Position numbers and translations under genes: made by a program. Below the pieces are notes generated by a model that saw only the letters and a list, made by a program, of their open reading frames with translations, had not been told where the DNA came from and ran no database searches. Below, one piece after another: positions 36,719 through 45,440 of a DNA stretch of 64,000 nt; within the stretch, counting starts at the first letter, position 1, and every line of letters starts with the position of its first letter. This DNA comes from Deltaproteobacteria bacterium (lineage in GTDB: Bacteria > Desulfobacterota > Desulfuromonadia > Geobacterales > Geobacteraceae), in NCBI GenBank assembly GCA_009668975.1, contig SBEG01000005.1, forward strand, positions 62,001 through 126,000, given 5' to 3'.

Positions 36719-37852
36719 TCATTTCAGATCCCCGCCGGAATTCTCGTAGCAGGGAAAATCGGTGTACCCCACCGCCCCCAGAGAGGCCGAGTACCAGACC
36801 CGCTGGTCCGCGGGCGGATTCAACGGCCAACCGTTGGCGAAACGCTCCGCCAGGTCGGGATTACTGATGTACGGCCTGCCGAAGGAGATCAGGTCCGCGT
36901 CGCCGCGCCGGATTGCGTCATCCGCCTTTTCCCGTGTATAGCCGCAGTTCCCCATAAGATTACCACTAAACACGACCCGGAATTCCGCCAGGGTCATGGG
37001 CTCCCCCAACCCGTGGAAACCAAACTCAAGACCGTCTACAACGTGCAGATAGGCGAGCTGGTAACGATTCAGTTGCCCTGCCACATACAAAAATGTCTCA
37101 CGATAGTCCGGCGAGCCCATGTCATTGAAATTGCCGTTCGGCGCCAGATGAACCCCGACTCGAACTGTCGGCCAGACGGTAAAAACCGCATTCAGAATCT
37201 CGTCCAGGAACCTGTAGCGATTCTCCGGGCTCCCCCCATAGCGGTCAGTGCGCTGGTTGGTCCGGGATTGCAGAAACTGGTCGATGAGATAGCCGTTCGC
37301 CGCGTGGATCTCAATGCCGTCAAAACCGGCCGCCAGTGCCCGCGCGGCAGCGGACCGATAATCTTCCACGATTTCCGGGATCTCAGCCGTTTCCAGCGCA
37401 CGGGGCGTTTCATACGGCTGATTCCCGGCCGGTGTATGGATATGATCCCCGTTGAGCCTGACAGCAGACGGCGCAACCGGCAGTTGCGCGTTATCGTGAA
37501 AGCTGCTGTGGGAAGCCCGCCCGCAGTGCCAGAGCTGCAGAATCATCTTACCACCCTCGGCATGCACGGCATCGACGACCATTTTCCATGCCTCGCCCTG
37601 TTGGTCAGAATAGATTCCGGGACTGTCCAGCCAGCCGATTCCCTGCTTCGACACAACGGTAGCCTCGCTTATGATCAGCCCTGCCGAAGCCCGCTGGGAG
37701 TAATACTTGGCCATCAAAGGATTCGGCATCCGCTCCGCCCCCGCGCGGGAACGGGTCAAGGGTGACATGACAATCCTGTTTTTCAACATCAGGCCGTGCA
37801 GCTTACAGGGTGTCAGTAAGGCACCCGGATATGTTTGCGAGATTTTCGTCAT
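36719..37852 (-). CDS. nemA: Old yellow enzyme family reductase (NemA-like)
   Basis: FMN- and NAD(P)H-dependent ene/nitro-reductase (377 residues). The N-terminal LLTPCKLHGLMLKNRIVMSP, the substrate-binding HAANGYLIDQFLQSRTNQRT, HLAPNGNFNDMG and the C-terminal FMN phosphate block ADLISFGRPYISNPDL match the OYE family. The H-x-x-N pair in HAAN is the classical OYE form, whereas E. coli NemA has H-x-x-H. The ATG at 37852 has AAGGAG seven bases upstream. Confidence 0.94.
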   Translation of the reverse strand: MTKISQTYPGALLTPCKLHGLMLKNRIVMSPLTRSRAGAERMPNPLMAKYYSQRASAGLIISEATVVSKQGIGWLDSPGIYSDQQGEAWKMVVDAVHAEGGKMILQLWHCGRASHSSFHDNAQLPVAPSAVRLNGDHIHTPAGNQPYETPRALETAEIPEIVEDYRSAAARALAAGFDGIEIHAANGYLIDQFLQSRTNQRTDRYGGSPENRYRFLDEILNAVFTVWPTVRVGVHLAPNGNFNDMGSPDYRETFLYVAGQLNRYQLAYLHVVDGLEFGFHGLGEPMTLAEFRVVFSGNLMGNCGYTREKADDAIRRGDADLISFGRPYISNPDLAERFANGWPLNPPADQRVWYSASLGAVGYTDFPCYENSGGDLK

Positions 37853-38105
37853 CGTCATTCTCCTTCCCTTCCGCGAAAGATTCCCGGAAAACCGACAGCG
37901 GCAAATTCTCAGCTCAAGGAACCTGCCGTAATTAGACAATACCGGAAAAAGACGATATATCAAGACGATGCAGCCCCCAACTTAATTATATCCTCCCCTG
38001 TAAACCGAAGTGCCCCCCACGCGTTTTAGTAGTCACAACAGGTAGTTTACTACGAAGCAATCCGGGAACAGAACCCGTGACAGCATTGGCTGGGAGGATA
38101 GAATA

Positions 38106-39113
38106 ATGAAAAAGCGCATGGTGTGGCTGCTGGCAGTAATTCTGGCTCCGGTGATGGTGACATACGCTTCACCGGTACAGGCCGGTGCCGGAGTATCAAT
38201 TCAATTGCCCGGTTTCGGGTTAAGCGTCGGCCCGGGCGGAGTCGGACTCAATGTCGGCCTGCCCTGGGTCGTTGCCCCGGCACCCGTTCCTCCACCGGTC
38301 TATGCCTACCCGGACAATGCCTACGAACCGGTAGCGCTGGAGAGTGCACCGGAATTCGTCATGCCTACCGAATTGGGCTTTTACGTGGCGGTCGGCGTCC
38401 CCTACGACATGTACTATTACAACAACAGCTACTGGGTTAACAGAGGCAATATCTGGTACAGCTCTACCTACTATAATGGACCGTGGTCTCGTATTTACTA
38501 CAGCAACGTGCCCTACGTATTTAACCGGTACCCGTTCGAGAGAATCCGGCACTACCGGGACACCTATTACGGGCGGTACAGGCAACATGGCACCTGGCAG
38601 GGCTACAATCATTTTCGACCGGAGCGCCGTGTAGAGTACCGGGGAAGTTCGGGCAGAGACCGGCACGACTACGCACGACCGAGCTACCAGAGCCAACCCA
38701 CGAGAACCAGAAACGATTTCAGAAGTCCGAACAACAGCTGGCAGGGCAATGGCAGCGGCTATACCGCAACCCGGCCGATTACACGAGACCGGGATTATCG
38801 CGACAGCCCTGTGGATACCAGGACGTTTCACACCGGCCAGCAGAACACGGCCAGACCTGCCTACTACCGGACAACTGACGCTGTCCAGAGGTCCGGCAAC
38901 AGACCCGCGCAGATCAGCCCGCCAAGATTTGCGCCAACCGCCAATACCAGCCCTGCATACAATCGACCCAACAGAAACGGACAATTGCCTGGAAGCGAGT
39001 ACACAAGCAACAGGCGTTACACCACTGGCCAAGGCGGGAATCTGAACAGACACAATGACACCCGGGACAGGCGAGGTGACGCCAACAGAGGCTGGCAGGG
39101 TGAGCGCAGGTAA
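38106..39113 (+). CDS. Secreted Tyr/Arg/Asn-rich low-complexity protein
   Basis: A 335-residue exported protein with a signal peptide ending near VQA. Residues 80-130 carry a YxxYYYNNSYWVNRGNIWYSS-like block (here YDMYYYNNSYWVNRGNIWY) found in a family of bacterial exported proteins. The C-terminal half is repetitive in Arg, Asn, Tyr and Thr, likely disordered and basic. Function unknown; such proteins are often cell-surface or matrix components. GGGAGG lies upstream of the ATG; a terminator follows. Confidence 0.85.
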   Translation: MKKRMVWLLAVILAPVMVTYASPVQAGAGVSIQLPGFGLSVGPGGVGLNVGLPWVVAPAPVPPPVYAYPDNAYEPVALESAPEFVMPTELGFYVAVGVPYDMYYYNNSYWVNRGNIWYSSTYYNGPWSRIYYSNVPYVFNRYPFERIRHYRDTYYGRYRQHGTWQGYNHFRPERRVEYRGSSGRDRHDYARPSYQSQPTRTRNDFRSPNNSWQGNGSGYTATRPITRDRDYRDSPVDTRTFHTGQQNTARPAYYRTTDAVQRSGNRPAQISPPRFAPTANTSPAYNRPNRNGQLPGSEYTSNRRYTTGQGGNLNRHNDTRDRRGDANRGWQGERR

Positions 39114-39162
39114 GCCGCGCCTGTCGCGGCATGCCCATTACCAGAACTAAACAGTTCCCAAC

Positions 39163-39202
39163 AAAAAAGAGGCCTTGCCCTTTCGGGGGTGGCCTCTTTT
39201 AC
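39163..39202 (+). terminator. Rho-independent terminator
   Basis: AAAAAAGAGGCC and GGCCTCTTTT form a stem with a 16-base loop, followed by T-rich sequence, about 50 bases after the stop of the secreted Tyr-rich protein gene. Confidence 0.85.
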
Positions 39203-39240
39203 ATTTTTCTCCTGACCAAAACTGCTGGATTCGCAAAAAA

Positions 39241-39331
39241 GTCGTCACCCCGGCGAAAGCCGGGGTCCAGTTGGTTACAACTCACTGAAAAGACTGTATT
39301 CCGGCTTTCGCCAGAAAGACGGAAAACGCTT
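39241..39331. repeat. GTCGTCACCCCGGCGAAAGCC-type repeat, copy 1
   Basis: About 90 bases that match the copy at 58251-58331 at roughly 90 percent of positions. The two ends are inverted repeats built on CCGGCGAAAGCCGG and CCGGCTTTCGCC. Both copies are preceded by TCGCAAAAA. Widespread bacterial repeats share the core GTCATTCCCGCGAAAGCGGGAATCCAG. Confidence 0.85.
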
Positions 39332-39504
39332 TTCCAGAGTCCGTATTTTGATCGTTCTGCGGGTTAATCAAAATTTCAGGGACCGGATCAGGTTGCCAGA
39401 ATTAATTTCATTGGCTCCGGGTTGCCAAGAAATCAACCTGACACGTACCAATCCGCGACCCTTTTGAATACTCTTCAAGTTTGAGACATTTGCTTCAGCA
39501 AACT

Positions 39505-40218
39505 TCAGTGCCCGTAGCCGCCAGTCCTGATATCGGTTACCCTGCCGCGTCTGAATATCAGGGTATAGATTAACCTGCCCGGCCCGAAATTATAGGTCCA
39601 CTCGTTGGCATCTATAACTGGGCGCTGCCCCTCGGCATCTTGAGCGCCGATTCGTCCAACCTCCTGCGGCGTCCCGCACTTCACCAGGACATCAAACCTG
39701 CTGTCTCCGAGGGAGACATTTTTCCCGTCTGCGCAATTCTGGCCGAAGGCCGGATCATCATAACCATACCCGCCAGTTTCGATCACGGCCAGATGATCTC
39801 CCTGGAAGCGGAGAAAGTACAATAGCTGCGTCGAGCCGAAATTGTAAATCCATTCCTCGGTAGTGACCAGATTGACCGGAGTCCGGTTGGCACGAAAACC
39901 CTCGGTCAGCGTGTCCTCCCGCACCTCCTGCCAGGCCGGGTCCCCACATTTCTCCAGAACCTCCGCCCGGCTGTCACCCGCCGCAATCATTCGCTCGCCG
40001 CAATAGAATTTGGCCATTTCCGGAACGCTGCTCCTGACTATCCCTTTCCGCAGGGAAGAATGGTGTGTCATCCCCGTTGACAGCCGTGCTGCAATTCCGG
40101 CTTTCCCGGCAGCGCGGGACACACCCGCCCGCTCGACCAGGGCGATACAACCAAAGCTGAGCAAGAGAACCAGCAATTGCTTCATACCACGAAAGACGGT
40201 AAGACTTACTGACTTCAT
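39505..40218 (-). CDS. Exported protein with two DUF2845 domains
   Basis: A 237-residue protein with a signal peptide and two tandem DUF2845 units, each with a CG-x-GDSRxxVLxKCGxP start and a EWxYNFG...GGYG end: CGERMIAAGDSRAEVLEKCG then CADGKNVSLGDSRFDVLVKC. GGGAG precedes the ATG at 40218 (a second start at 40185 lacks one). Periplasmic protein of unknown function. Confidence 0.9.
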   Translation of the reverse strand: MKSVSLTVFRGMKQLLVLLLSFGCIALVERAGVSRAAGKAGIAARLSTGMTHHSSLRKGIVRSSVPEMAKFYCGERMIAAGDSRAEVLEKCGDPAWQEVREDTLTEGFRANRTPVNLVTTEEWIYNFGSTQLLYFLRFQGDHLAVIETGGYGYDDPAFGQNCADGKNVSLGDSRFDVLVKCGTPQEVGRIGAQDAEGQRPVIDANEWTYNFGPGRLIYTLIFRRGRVTDIRTGGYGH

Positions 40219-40266
40219 GGTTTCGGCTCCCCCGCTGGCCTGTAGAGTCTGTTCTTTTCCCGGCGG

Positions 40267-40482
40267 CTACCGGAACGGCTGATCAAGCAGCGGCTTGAGA
40301 AACTTTTCAAAAACAACTTTCTGCTTGGCAGTCAGAAGATCAAGGTTCCCTTCGTTATCGAGCAAAAAAGTGCCAACTCCAATCACCGTTTTTACCAGAT
40401 AACCGGTCCCGGCAACAATCTCTTCAATCTCATTACTACGTTTACTAAGCAGGTTTTTCAGCGATTTCAAATTTACGTCCAT
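40267..40482 (-). CDS. Small helical protein of unknown function
   Basis: A 71-residue protein beginning MDVNLKSLKNLLSKRSNEIE, mostly helical, with a hydrophobic stretch (GTGYLVKTVIGVGTFLL). GGAG lies nine bases upstream of the ATG. An in-frame extension to 40812 is rejected as it reads through another gene. It lies beside another small helical protein gene; I recognise neither. Confidence 0.65.
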   Translation of the reverse strand: MDVNLKSLKNLLSKRSNEIEEIVAGTGYLVKTVIGVGTFLLDNEGNLDLLTAKQKVVFEKFLKPLLDQPFR

Positions 40483-40591
40483 ATGATGTACTCCAAGTGA
40501 GATGATGAGTGCTGTCAGGAAAAACTCCGTCACGTGGCAAGAGACCCCTGCTAACCGTCGATGTCCGGGAACACGCCGACTATTCTGGTAG

Positions 40592-40816
40592 CTACCAGAG
40601 TTCCGGACCGTGCTTGACAATCCCGGCAATAATACCCTTGACGCGCTGAAGCCGTGCCTCCCAGGCGACACGCTCTTCTCCGGATGCTGCTTCGGTTCGC
40701 TTGTTAATGTCCTTATACAGATGTGTGGCAAAGGTCTCCAGCAACGCGACGGCTGTTTTGTCTTTTGACTCAATAGCTGCATCCAGGGCATCCAGATACT
40801 TATCGATGACATTCAT
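40592..40816 (-). CDS. Small helical protein of unknown function
   Basis: A 74-residue, mostly helical, charged protein (MNVIDKYLDALDAAIESKD ... RVKGIIAGIVKHGPELW). AAGGAG lies eight bases upstream of the ATG at 40816. It may be co-transcribed with the next small gene on the same strand; no family recognised. Confidence 0.65.
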   Translation of the reverse strand: MNVIDKYLDALDAAIESKDKTAVALLETFATHLYKDINKRTEAASGEERVAWEARLQRVKGIIAGIVKHGPELW

Positions 40817-41024
40817 GATGGTACTCCTTTGTAGCAGCTTCACGCCGGAAAAACCGGATGGAAACTCGTTAGTGGAATTAATCTTCAACCTCTGAAAAAA
40901 GTCTACCTGTCAGGCCTTGAATAGCAAGAAAGAATCAACCCGGCACGGTGTTGTTTCGCAACACCTTCCCCTGCGCCCTCTCGGGGCATCAGCGTCCACC
41001 GTCGCGGGAACCGCACGTTGACGT

Positions 41025-41546
41025 TCAGCGCACATATTTTCTGCCGCTATATTTCAACATCACGGTACTCTCTGCCGAACCATCACCATCCCCCCTTACT
41101 TCATTCACAATGTCTCTGAAGCCGTTATGCAGCGTGCCGGAACTGCCGACATACCGCCCAAATCCCTCACCAATCCGTTCAAACCCAGCTGACCGATACC
41201 GGTAAATATAAAAGGAACATCCCCCTGAACCACAGTAGTAACTGTCAGCTGCCTGAACGACATATTCAGCACGGCCGTCATCATTCAGATCAATGGCGGC
41301 AACAGTCATTACTTCTTTGAATGCCTCCAGCCGCGACCCGCAACTGCGAAACCAGGCCGGCTCGTCGCCGGCCACCTGTACGAAGAGCTCATCCGGTATC
41401 CCATCATGTCCGCCCTTACTTGTCACGGTAACGGCAGTATTTTTATCTGGCGCCTTGCCGGCCCGATACTGCCGTACGCCAAGATAAGTAAGGGACATAC
41501 ACATCAGAAGCAGCAGGACACTGACCATTATTTTTCTCTGCGTCAT
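41025..41546 (-). CDS. Membrane-anchored exported protein with a Ca-binding-like loop
   Basis: A 173-residue protein with an N-terminal hydrophobic anchor (ISVLLLLMCMSLTYL-like) and an outside domain containing DLNDDGRAE, a DxNxDG loop similar to FG-GAP or EF-hand-like calcium sites, and a CGSGGC motif. Function unknown. It lies just before a lipoprotein gene on the same strand. Confidence 0.75.
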   Translation of the reverse strand: MTQRKIMVSVLLLLMCMSLTYLGVRQYRAGKAPDKNTAVTVTSKGGHDGIPDELFVQVAGDEPAWFRSCGSRLEAFKEVMTVAAIDLNDDGRAEYVVQAADSYYCGSGGCSFYIYRYRSAGFERIGEGFGRYVGSSGTLHNGFRDIVNEVRGDGDGSAESTVMLKYSGRKYVR

Positions 41547-41631
41547 TTTACTCTGGCCCCTCCTTGTGCAACGAGTGTGTCCGGGAGAACGGTCCGCGTC
41601 AACAGTCCATTGTGACCCGTGATACCCGCGT

Positions 41632-42504
41632 TCACTTTAACAGATGCGGCGCGATTTCAAGTGGCTGGTACTGCCAGACGCCATTCACCTTGGTCCCATA
41701 TTCCAGCCCTTTGCGGTCGGCGGCGAGGGACACCCCTTCCGTAACGTCAACGTAGTCGCCATACTTGAACTCAGGGGCCGGCCTGCTCTGCAGAGTGCTC
41801 AGGGAGAAGGCATGAAACTGGCGGGTAGCCCGTATCCAGTAGATCGCTTCACCATTTCTGACCGTCTCGTACATGGCTGCAGCAGCAACCTTCAAATAGT
41901 CACCGCCGGCTGTGCGGACCCAGATCTCGCTCTCGTCGACGTTATTCCCCCGGGAACGGGAATCGCCGTCCGTGGACAGGGGCTGAGTGACGAAGAGGAG
42001 GGTACCGTCCGGTGCGGCCAGGTAAATCTCGCCGCAATCCCTGCCCCGCCTGGCCAGGTCCCCTTTCAGATCAAGGGAGGCAGCGCTCCGTTCGGCCAGG
42101 TCGAGCAGCAGGTATCGCAGCCCCAGCTTGAACGCGCCCCGCAGCTGTCCCCCCTGGGCCAGAAGAGCCTTGGTTCCATTCACCGCATGGATCGTGAAGC
42201 GTCCGCTCCCCGCTTGCCAGTCGCGATTATTTTCGCGACGCAGGATCGTGACTTTCTTGCGCGCCAGGTCATAGATACCGATCAGATTCCGATCCTGCTC
42301 ATAACGGGGAATGCCGCCGTCCGGAAAGGCACGCCAGCCGGTGGCTGGCCGGTAGGTATAACGATGGTAGGTGAAAAGGATGCTCTTCTTGTCATCCAGC
42401 AGTTTGGCACTGACAAATTTGCTGTAGTCCCGCAGAGAACCATAACCCCAGCTGCAGGAGGCCAGCAGCACCAGCAACCCGGCGGCCAGGAAATGTTTAA
42501 TCAT
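41632..42504 (-). CDS. Lipoprotein of unknown function
   Basis: A 290-residue lipoprotein: the signal peptide ends in the lipobox LASC. The mature part contains beta-propeller-like strands (IGIYDLARKKVTILRRE; IYLAAPDGTLLFVTQPL). GAGGG lies eight bases before the ATG at 42504; the longer frame to 42531 is not supported. The function is unknown. Confidence 0.8.
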   Translation of the reverse strand: MIKHFLAAGLLVLLASCSWGYGSLRDYSKFVSAKLLDDKKSILFTYHRYTYRPATGWRAFPDGGIPRYEQDRNLIGIYDLARKKVTILRRENNRDWQAGSGRFTIHAVNGTKALLAQGGQLRGAFKLGLRYLLLDLAERSAASLDLKGDLARRGRDCGEIYLAAPDGTLLFVTQPLSTDGDSRSRGNNVDESEIWVRTAGGDYLKVAAAAMYETVRNGEAIYWIRATRQFHAFSLSTLQSRPAPEFKYGDYVDVTEGVSLAADRKGLEYGTKVNGVWQYQPLEIAPHLLK

Positions 42505-42561
42505 GGGAATACCCTCAACAAAGCGATTCAAGCCAACGGCAGAACGGCTACAACAGAAACT

Positions 42562-42690
42562 TATACCAATTCCAGATCAAGGATGATCTTAAGGCGTCAA
42601 GGATTGAGAATGCGAGGCGAACTGTAGAGTACGTTGAGCAGCCGGAGACGAGCCAACGAAGAGAGGGCCTTGATATGGAAATGGAATTGC
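42562..42690. mobile_element. MITE-like repeat, copy 1
   Basis: About 130 bases beginning TATACCAATTCCAGATCAAG and ending CTTGATATGGAAATGGAATT; the ends are imperfect inverted repeats. It matches, in inverted orientation, 47020-47149 at roughly 85 percent of positions. No transposase is encoded. Confidence 0.8.
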
Positions 42691-42791
42691 GCAAAAAAAG
42701 TGCACTCTGCAGCCTGTTTCATGCTATGTATGAACCCCTGCCCCCATTAACTACCCGCGGTTACATTTTACCAGCCATGAGGGATTTTCAT

Positions 42792-43043
42792 ATGAATAGC
42801 GACGTATCACACGCCGGAAGAGAAGTGCCGGGAGATCCCGATGAGTTGCTGGCACTGGCAGAAATGAGAATGCCGTTCGGCAAGTACCAGGGCCGTTTGC
42901 TGATCGATCTGCCGGAACCCTATGTGGTGTGGTTTGCCAAACAAGGTTTTCCGGAGGGCAAACTTGGCAGGATGCTGCAGGCCGTCTACGAAATCAAGGT
43001 CAATGGGCTAGAATATCTTTTTGCACCCTTGCGAAGAGCATAA
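42792..43043 (+). CDS. DUF3820 family protein
   Basis: An 83-residue protein with the family pattern MRMPFGKYQGRLLIDLPEPY and VVWFAKQGFPEGKLGRMLQ, annotated elsewhere as DUF3820. The start at 42792 follows GAGGG by eight bases; the frame extends back to 42675, through part of the MITE-like repeat, which is unlikely to be translated. Function unknown. Confidence 0.88.
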   Translation: MNSDVSHAGREVPGDPDELLALAEMRMPFGKYQGRLLIDLPEPYVVWFAKQGFPEGKLGRMLQAVYEIKVNGLEYLFAPLRRA

Positions 43044-43412
43044 GAAAACAGTATACGCCGACAAAAAAAAATTTAACAGACTGTTTCTTCTTCATCACAG
43101 CGTTTATACTTCAAATAAAGGTAGCGCTACCTGAAACAAAATAAACTGGAGGCAAAAGTCGTAAAAACAGTCCCACACTCAAATGAAGCAACACGAGGAG
43201 GATTGCATGAACGAGGACACTCCACCAGGCCGGTAGGCACTTGCACTCTACATAACTTACGAAAATTACAGGCTGTTGCAGATGCCTGAAACCCATGACA
43301 TGGGAAGATAGTACATACCATAAAAAGGCCCGCTTTTCTTGAAGCGGGCCTTACATTTTCTGGCAGTTACAAGAAGATTTCCCGTATTCCGTTGCCGGAG
43401 AACCGCAAGCGA
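43044..43412. other. Intergenic region with palindrome and micro-frame
   Basis: No gene of normal size. It holds the perfect palindrome AGGTAGCGCTACCT (43119-43132), an AGGAGG-led nine-residue frame (43207-43236) and the terminator at 43324-43352. Confidence 0.5.
43324..43352 (-). terminator. Terminator of the Sec-DsbA gene
   Basis: On the minus strand AAGGCCCGCTT and AAGCGGGCCTT pair around a loop and are followed by a T run. It lies about 60 bases after the stop of the selenoprotein candidate gene. Confidence 0.85.
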
Positions 43413-44015
43413 TCAGTTACCGCTGACCAATTTTACGTAATCCTCATAGGCATGAAATCCCACCAGCATCTTTTCACCGAACAGATGGAACGGGACCGCC
43501 GTTACCGCAAGCTCTCTTGCCCTGCCCCAATCAGCATCCACGGCCTCGGCAAACAGACTTTGGGCAAGTATATCAAATACATCATCTTTTGCTAAACCGG
43601 CCGCTTCGGCAATCGTCTCCAACTCCGGCAGGAGAGCGATATTCCGGCCCTCGGCGAAATAGGCGCGGTACGTACTGCGCCGGAACTCATCACCCTTCCC
43701 CATGCTTTCCGCCCATTTTCCCAGTTCCTGGGCCCGGCGGCTGTTGCTTATGCGGGTCCTCCTCGCCACAGGGAGCCCGAGTTCCCCGGCCACAGCCGCC
43801 AGGCGCTGCTGCATCGCCTCGATATCAAAATTCCGGCCGCGGAACAGATCGCTCAGTTCCATCCCTTCTTCCGGTATCTCCGGATGCAGCGGAAAAACTG
43901 TCCAGCGCAGTTCAACACCATAGTCACGTTGCAGTTTGTCAGTACGCCCGGTACTGAAATAACACCATGGTCAGGTATAGTCGAAAAACACTTCAAGCTG
44001 TCGCATTTCTCCCAT
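43413..44015 (-). CDS. Selenocysteine-containing DsbA-family oxidoreductase (FrnE-like, UPWC)
   Basis: Thioredoxin-fold protein of the DsbA/FrnE family, 200 residues if the in-frame TGA at 43973-43971 is read as Sec15. Before it lies MGEMRQLEVFFDYT and after it PWCYFSTGRTDKLQ, so UGA stands exactly where homologues have the first Cys of CPWC. Downstream family blocks follow without interruption: VFPLHPEIPEEGMEL, NSRRAQELGKWAESMGKGDE and AVPFHLFGEKMLVGFHAYED. AAGGAG lies seven bases before the ATG at 44015. A SECIS-like hairpin starts shortly after UGA. Without Sec, only a 14-residue peptide would be made, and the long frame from 43862 would lack its active site. The substrate is unknown. Confidence 0.85.
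43939..43973 (-). promoter_or_regulatory. UGA codon and SECIS-like hairpin
   Basis: On the minus strand the UGA (43973-43971) is followed after 13 bases by a perfect 7-bp stem UCAGUAC/GUACUGA (43957-43951 with 43945-43939) and the loop CGGGC. The distance from UGA to loop is 20 bases, inside the range described for bacterial SECIS elements, and the loop has G near its start. A shorter outer stem (GUU/AAC) extends it with an internal loop. Confidence 0.75.
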
Positions 44016-44269
44016 GAGCTGTCTCCTTTGTCTTTTCAGACACCTGAAATACTGGACTTGCAAATTAAGTATCCAACAAACTCATACAGAAGCAAGACCG
44101 GTCGCTTCCAAAGCAGGCAACTCGCGAAGGCCAATGGGACATGTTCCTCAGACGCCTCCACCCCCGCTGGCAACTCCCCGGAAATGCGGTATAAATTAAT
44201 CAGGACCCAATGATTTTTCGACGCTGGTACTTGAGGCAGTTCTCCGTCACCAGCCACGGGAGATAAGCC

Positions 44270-44908
44270 ATGAAAACAGATTTCACGTATAACCGTCTCG
44301 ACAAGGATGACGTTGCGGTATTGCTCGTTGACCACCAATCCGGGCTGGTCAACCTGGTTCATGATTTTTCGCCGGACGACTTCAAAAACAACGTTCTCGC
44401 GCTGGCCGAATCGGCCAAATATTTCAAGCTGCCCACGATTCTGACCACCAGTTTCGAAGATGGACCAAACGGGCCGCTCGTGCCGGAACTGAAAGCACTG
44501 TTCCCCGACGCCCCCTACATAGCACGTCCCGGGAACATAAATGCCTGGGATAACGAAGATTTCGTGAAAGCCGTCAAGGCATCCGGGAAAAAACAGCTGC
44601 TCATCGCAGGCATCGTAACGGAGGTCTGCGTCGCGTTTCCAGCTTTATCAGCTCGCGAGGAGGGATACGAAGTATTTGTCGTCACCGACGCCTCCGGAAC
44701 ATTCAACAAGACGACGCGTGATGCCGCCTGGGCGCGAATGACACAGGCAGGATGCCAACTTATGACCTGGTTCGCGGTTGCCTGTGAGTTGCACCGTGAC
44801 TGGCGGAACGACGTTGAAGGCCTGGGGACTCTGTTCTCCAACCATCTGCCGTCGTATCGCTGCCTGATCACCAGTTATCTGGCAGGTAAAAATGCTGAAC
44901 AAAAATGA
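44270..44908 (+). CDS. Isochorismatase-family hydrolase (YcaC-like)
   Basis: A 212-residue cysteine hydrolase. The catalytic Asp is in LLVDHQSGLVN and the nucleophile Cys in AGIVTEVCVAFPALSA, with the cis-peptide GIVTE preceding it. The family of YcaC-like proteins has an unknown substrate. GGGAG lies seven bases before the ATG. A solute-binding protein remnant follows. Confidence 0.92.
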   Translation: MKTDFTYNRLDKDDVAVLLVDHQSGLVNLVHDFSPDDFKNNVLALAESAKYFKLPTILTTSFEDGPNGPLVPELKALFPDAPYIARPGNINAWDNEDFVKAVKASGKKQLLIAGIVTEVCVAFPALSAREEGYEVFVVTDASGTFNKTTRDAAWARMTQAGCQLMTWFAVACELHRDWRNDVEGLGTLFSNHLPSYRCLITSYLAGKNAEQK

Positions 44909-44984
44909 TCGTGCGGACTGATTCGCAGTGCCATTACCGGCAACAGCTGTCACGTGGAAATTCCCACATGCAGTTGTTGCCGGA

Positions 44985-45440
44985 CGGGCCGTGCGAATTC
45001 CGCTGCGCAAGGGAATCCTTGGCTACCGCATAGCCTTGATCGCCAGGGACCGGCAAGCAGAAATCGACAAGATTCGCAACCTGGGCGACCTGAGGAAAGT
45101 AAGTATCGGCCAGGGCATCGGCTGGGGCGATGTCGCCATCTACGAAGCCAACGGCATCAAGGTGCACACCGCAGGCTACGAAAATCTGTTCAAAATGGTT
45201 GCCGCAAACCGTATTGATCTATTCCCGCGCGGCATCAGCGAGATTTTCCCGGAGTATGCCGCCCGCGATGACGTCATACCTGATCTTGCGGTTGAGAAGA
45301 ATCTGCTGATTTACTACCCTTGGCCCTATTATTTCTTCTTCAACAAATCCAATAATGCCCTCGCGAAACGCGTCGAGACCGGGCTAGGTAAAATGATGAA
45401 GGACGGTTCTTTCGACGCGCTTTTTCTGAAATACAACTGA
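44985..45440 (+). pseudogene. Family 3 solute-binding protein remnant (C-terminal part)
   Basis: The frame carries the C-terminal half of a periplasmic amino-acid-type binding protein: GILGYRIALIARDRQAEIDK, GQGIGWGDVAIYEANGIK and RVETGLGKMMKDGSFDALFL. There is no signal peptide; the frame upstream (from an ATG at 44928) encodes an unrelated short stretch. I read it as a truncated, non-functional copy, but a missed upstream frameshift cannot be excluded. Confidence 0.7.

Noticed and set aside
43207-43236. Nine-residue frame with AGGAGG
   Set aside because: Too short to support as a gene; kept only as part of the intergenic observation.
43413-43862. A 149-residue DsbA-like protein starting at ATG 43862
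   Set aside because: It lacks the active site that lies upstream in the same frame, separated by a single TGA, and has no ribosome-binding site; the Sec reading explains it better.
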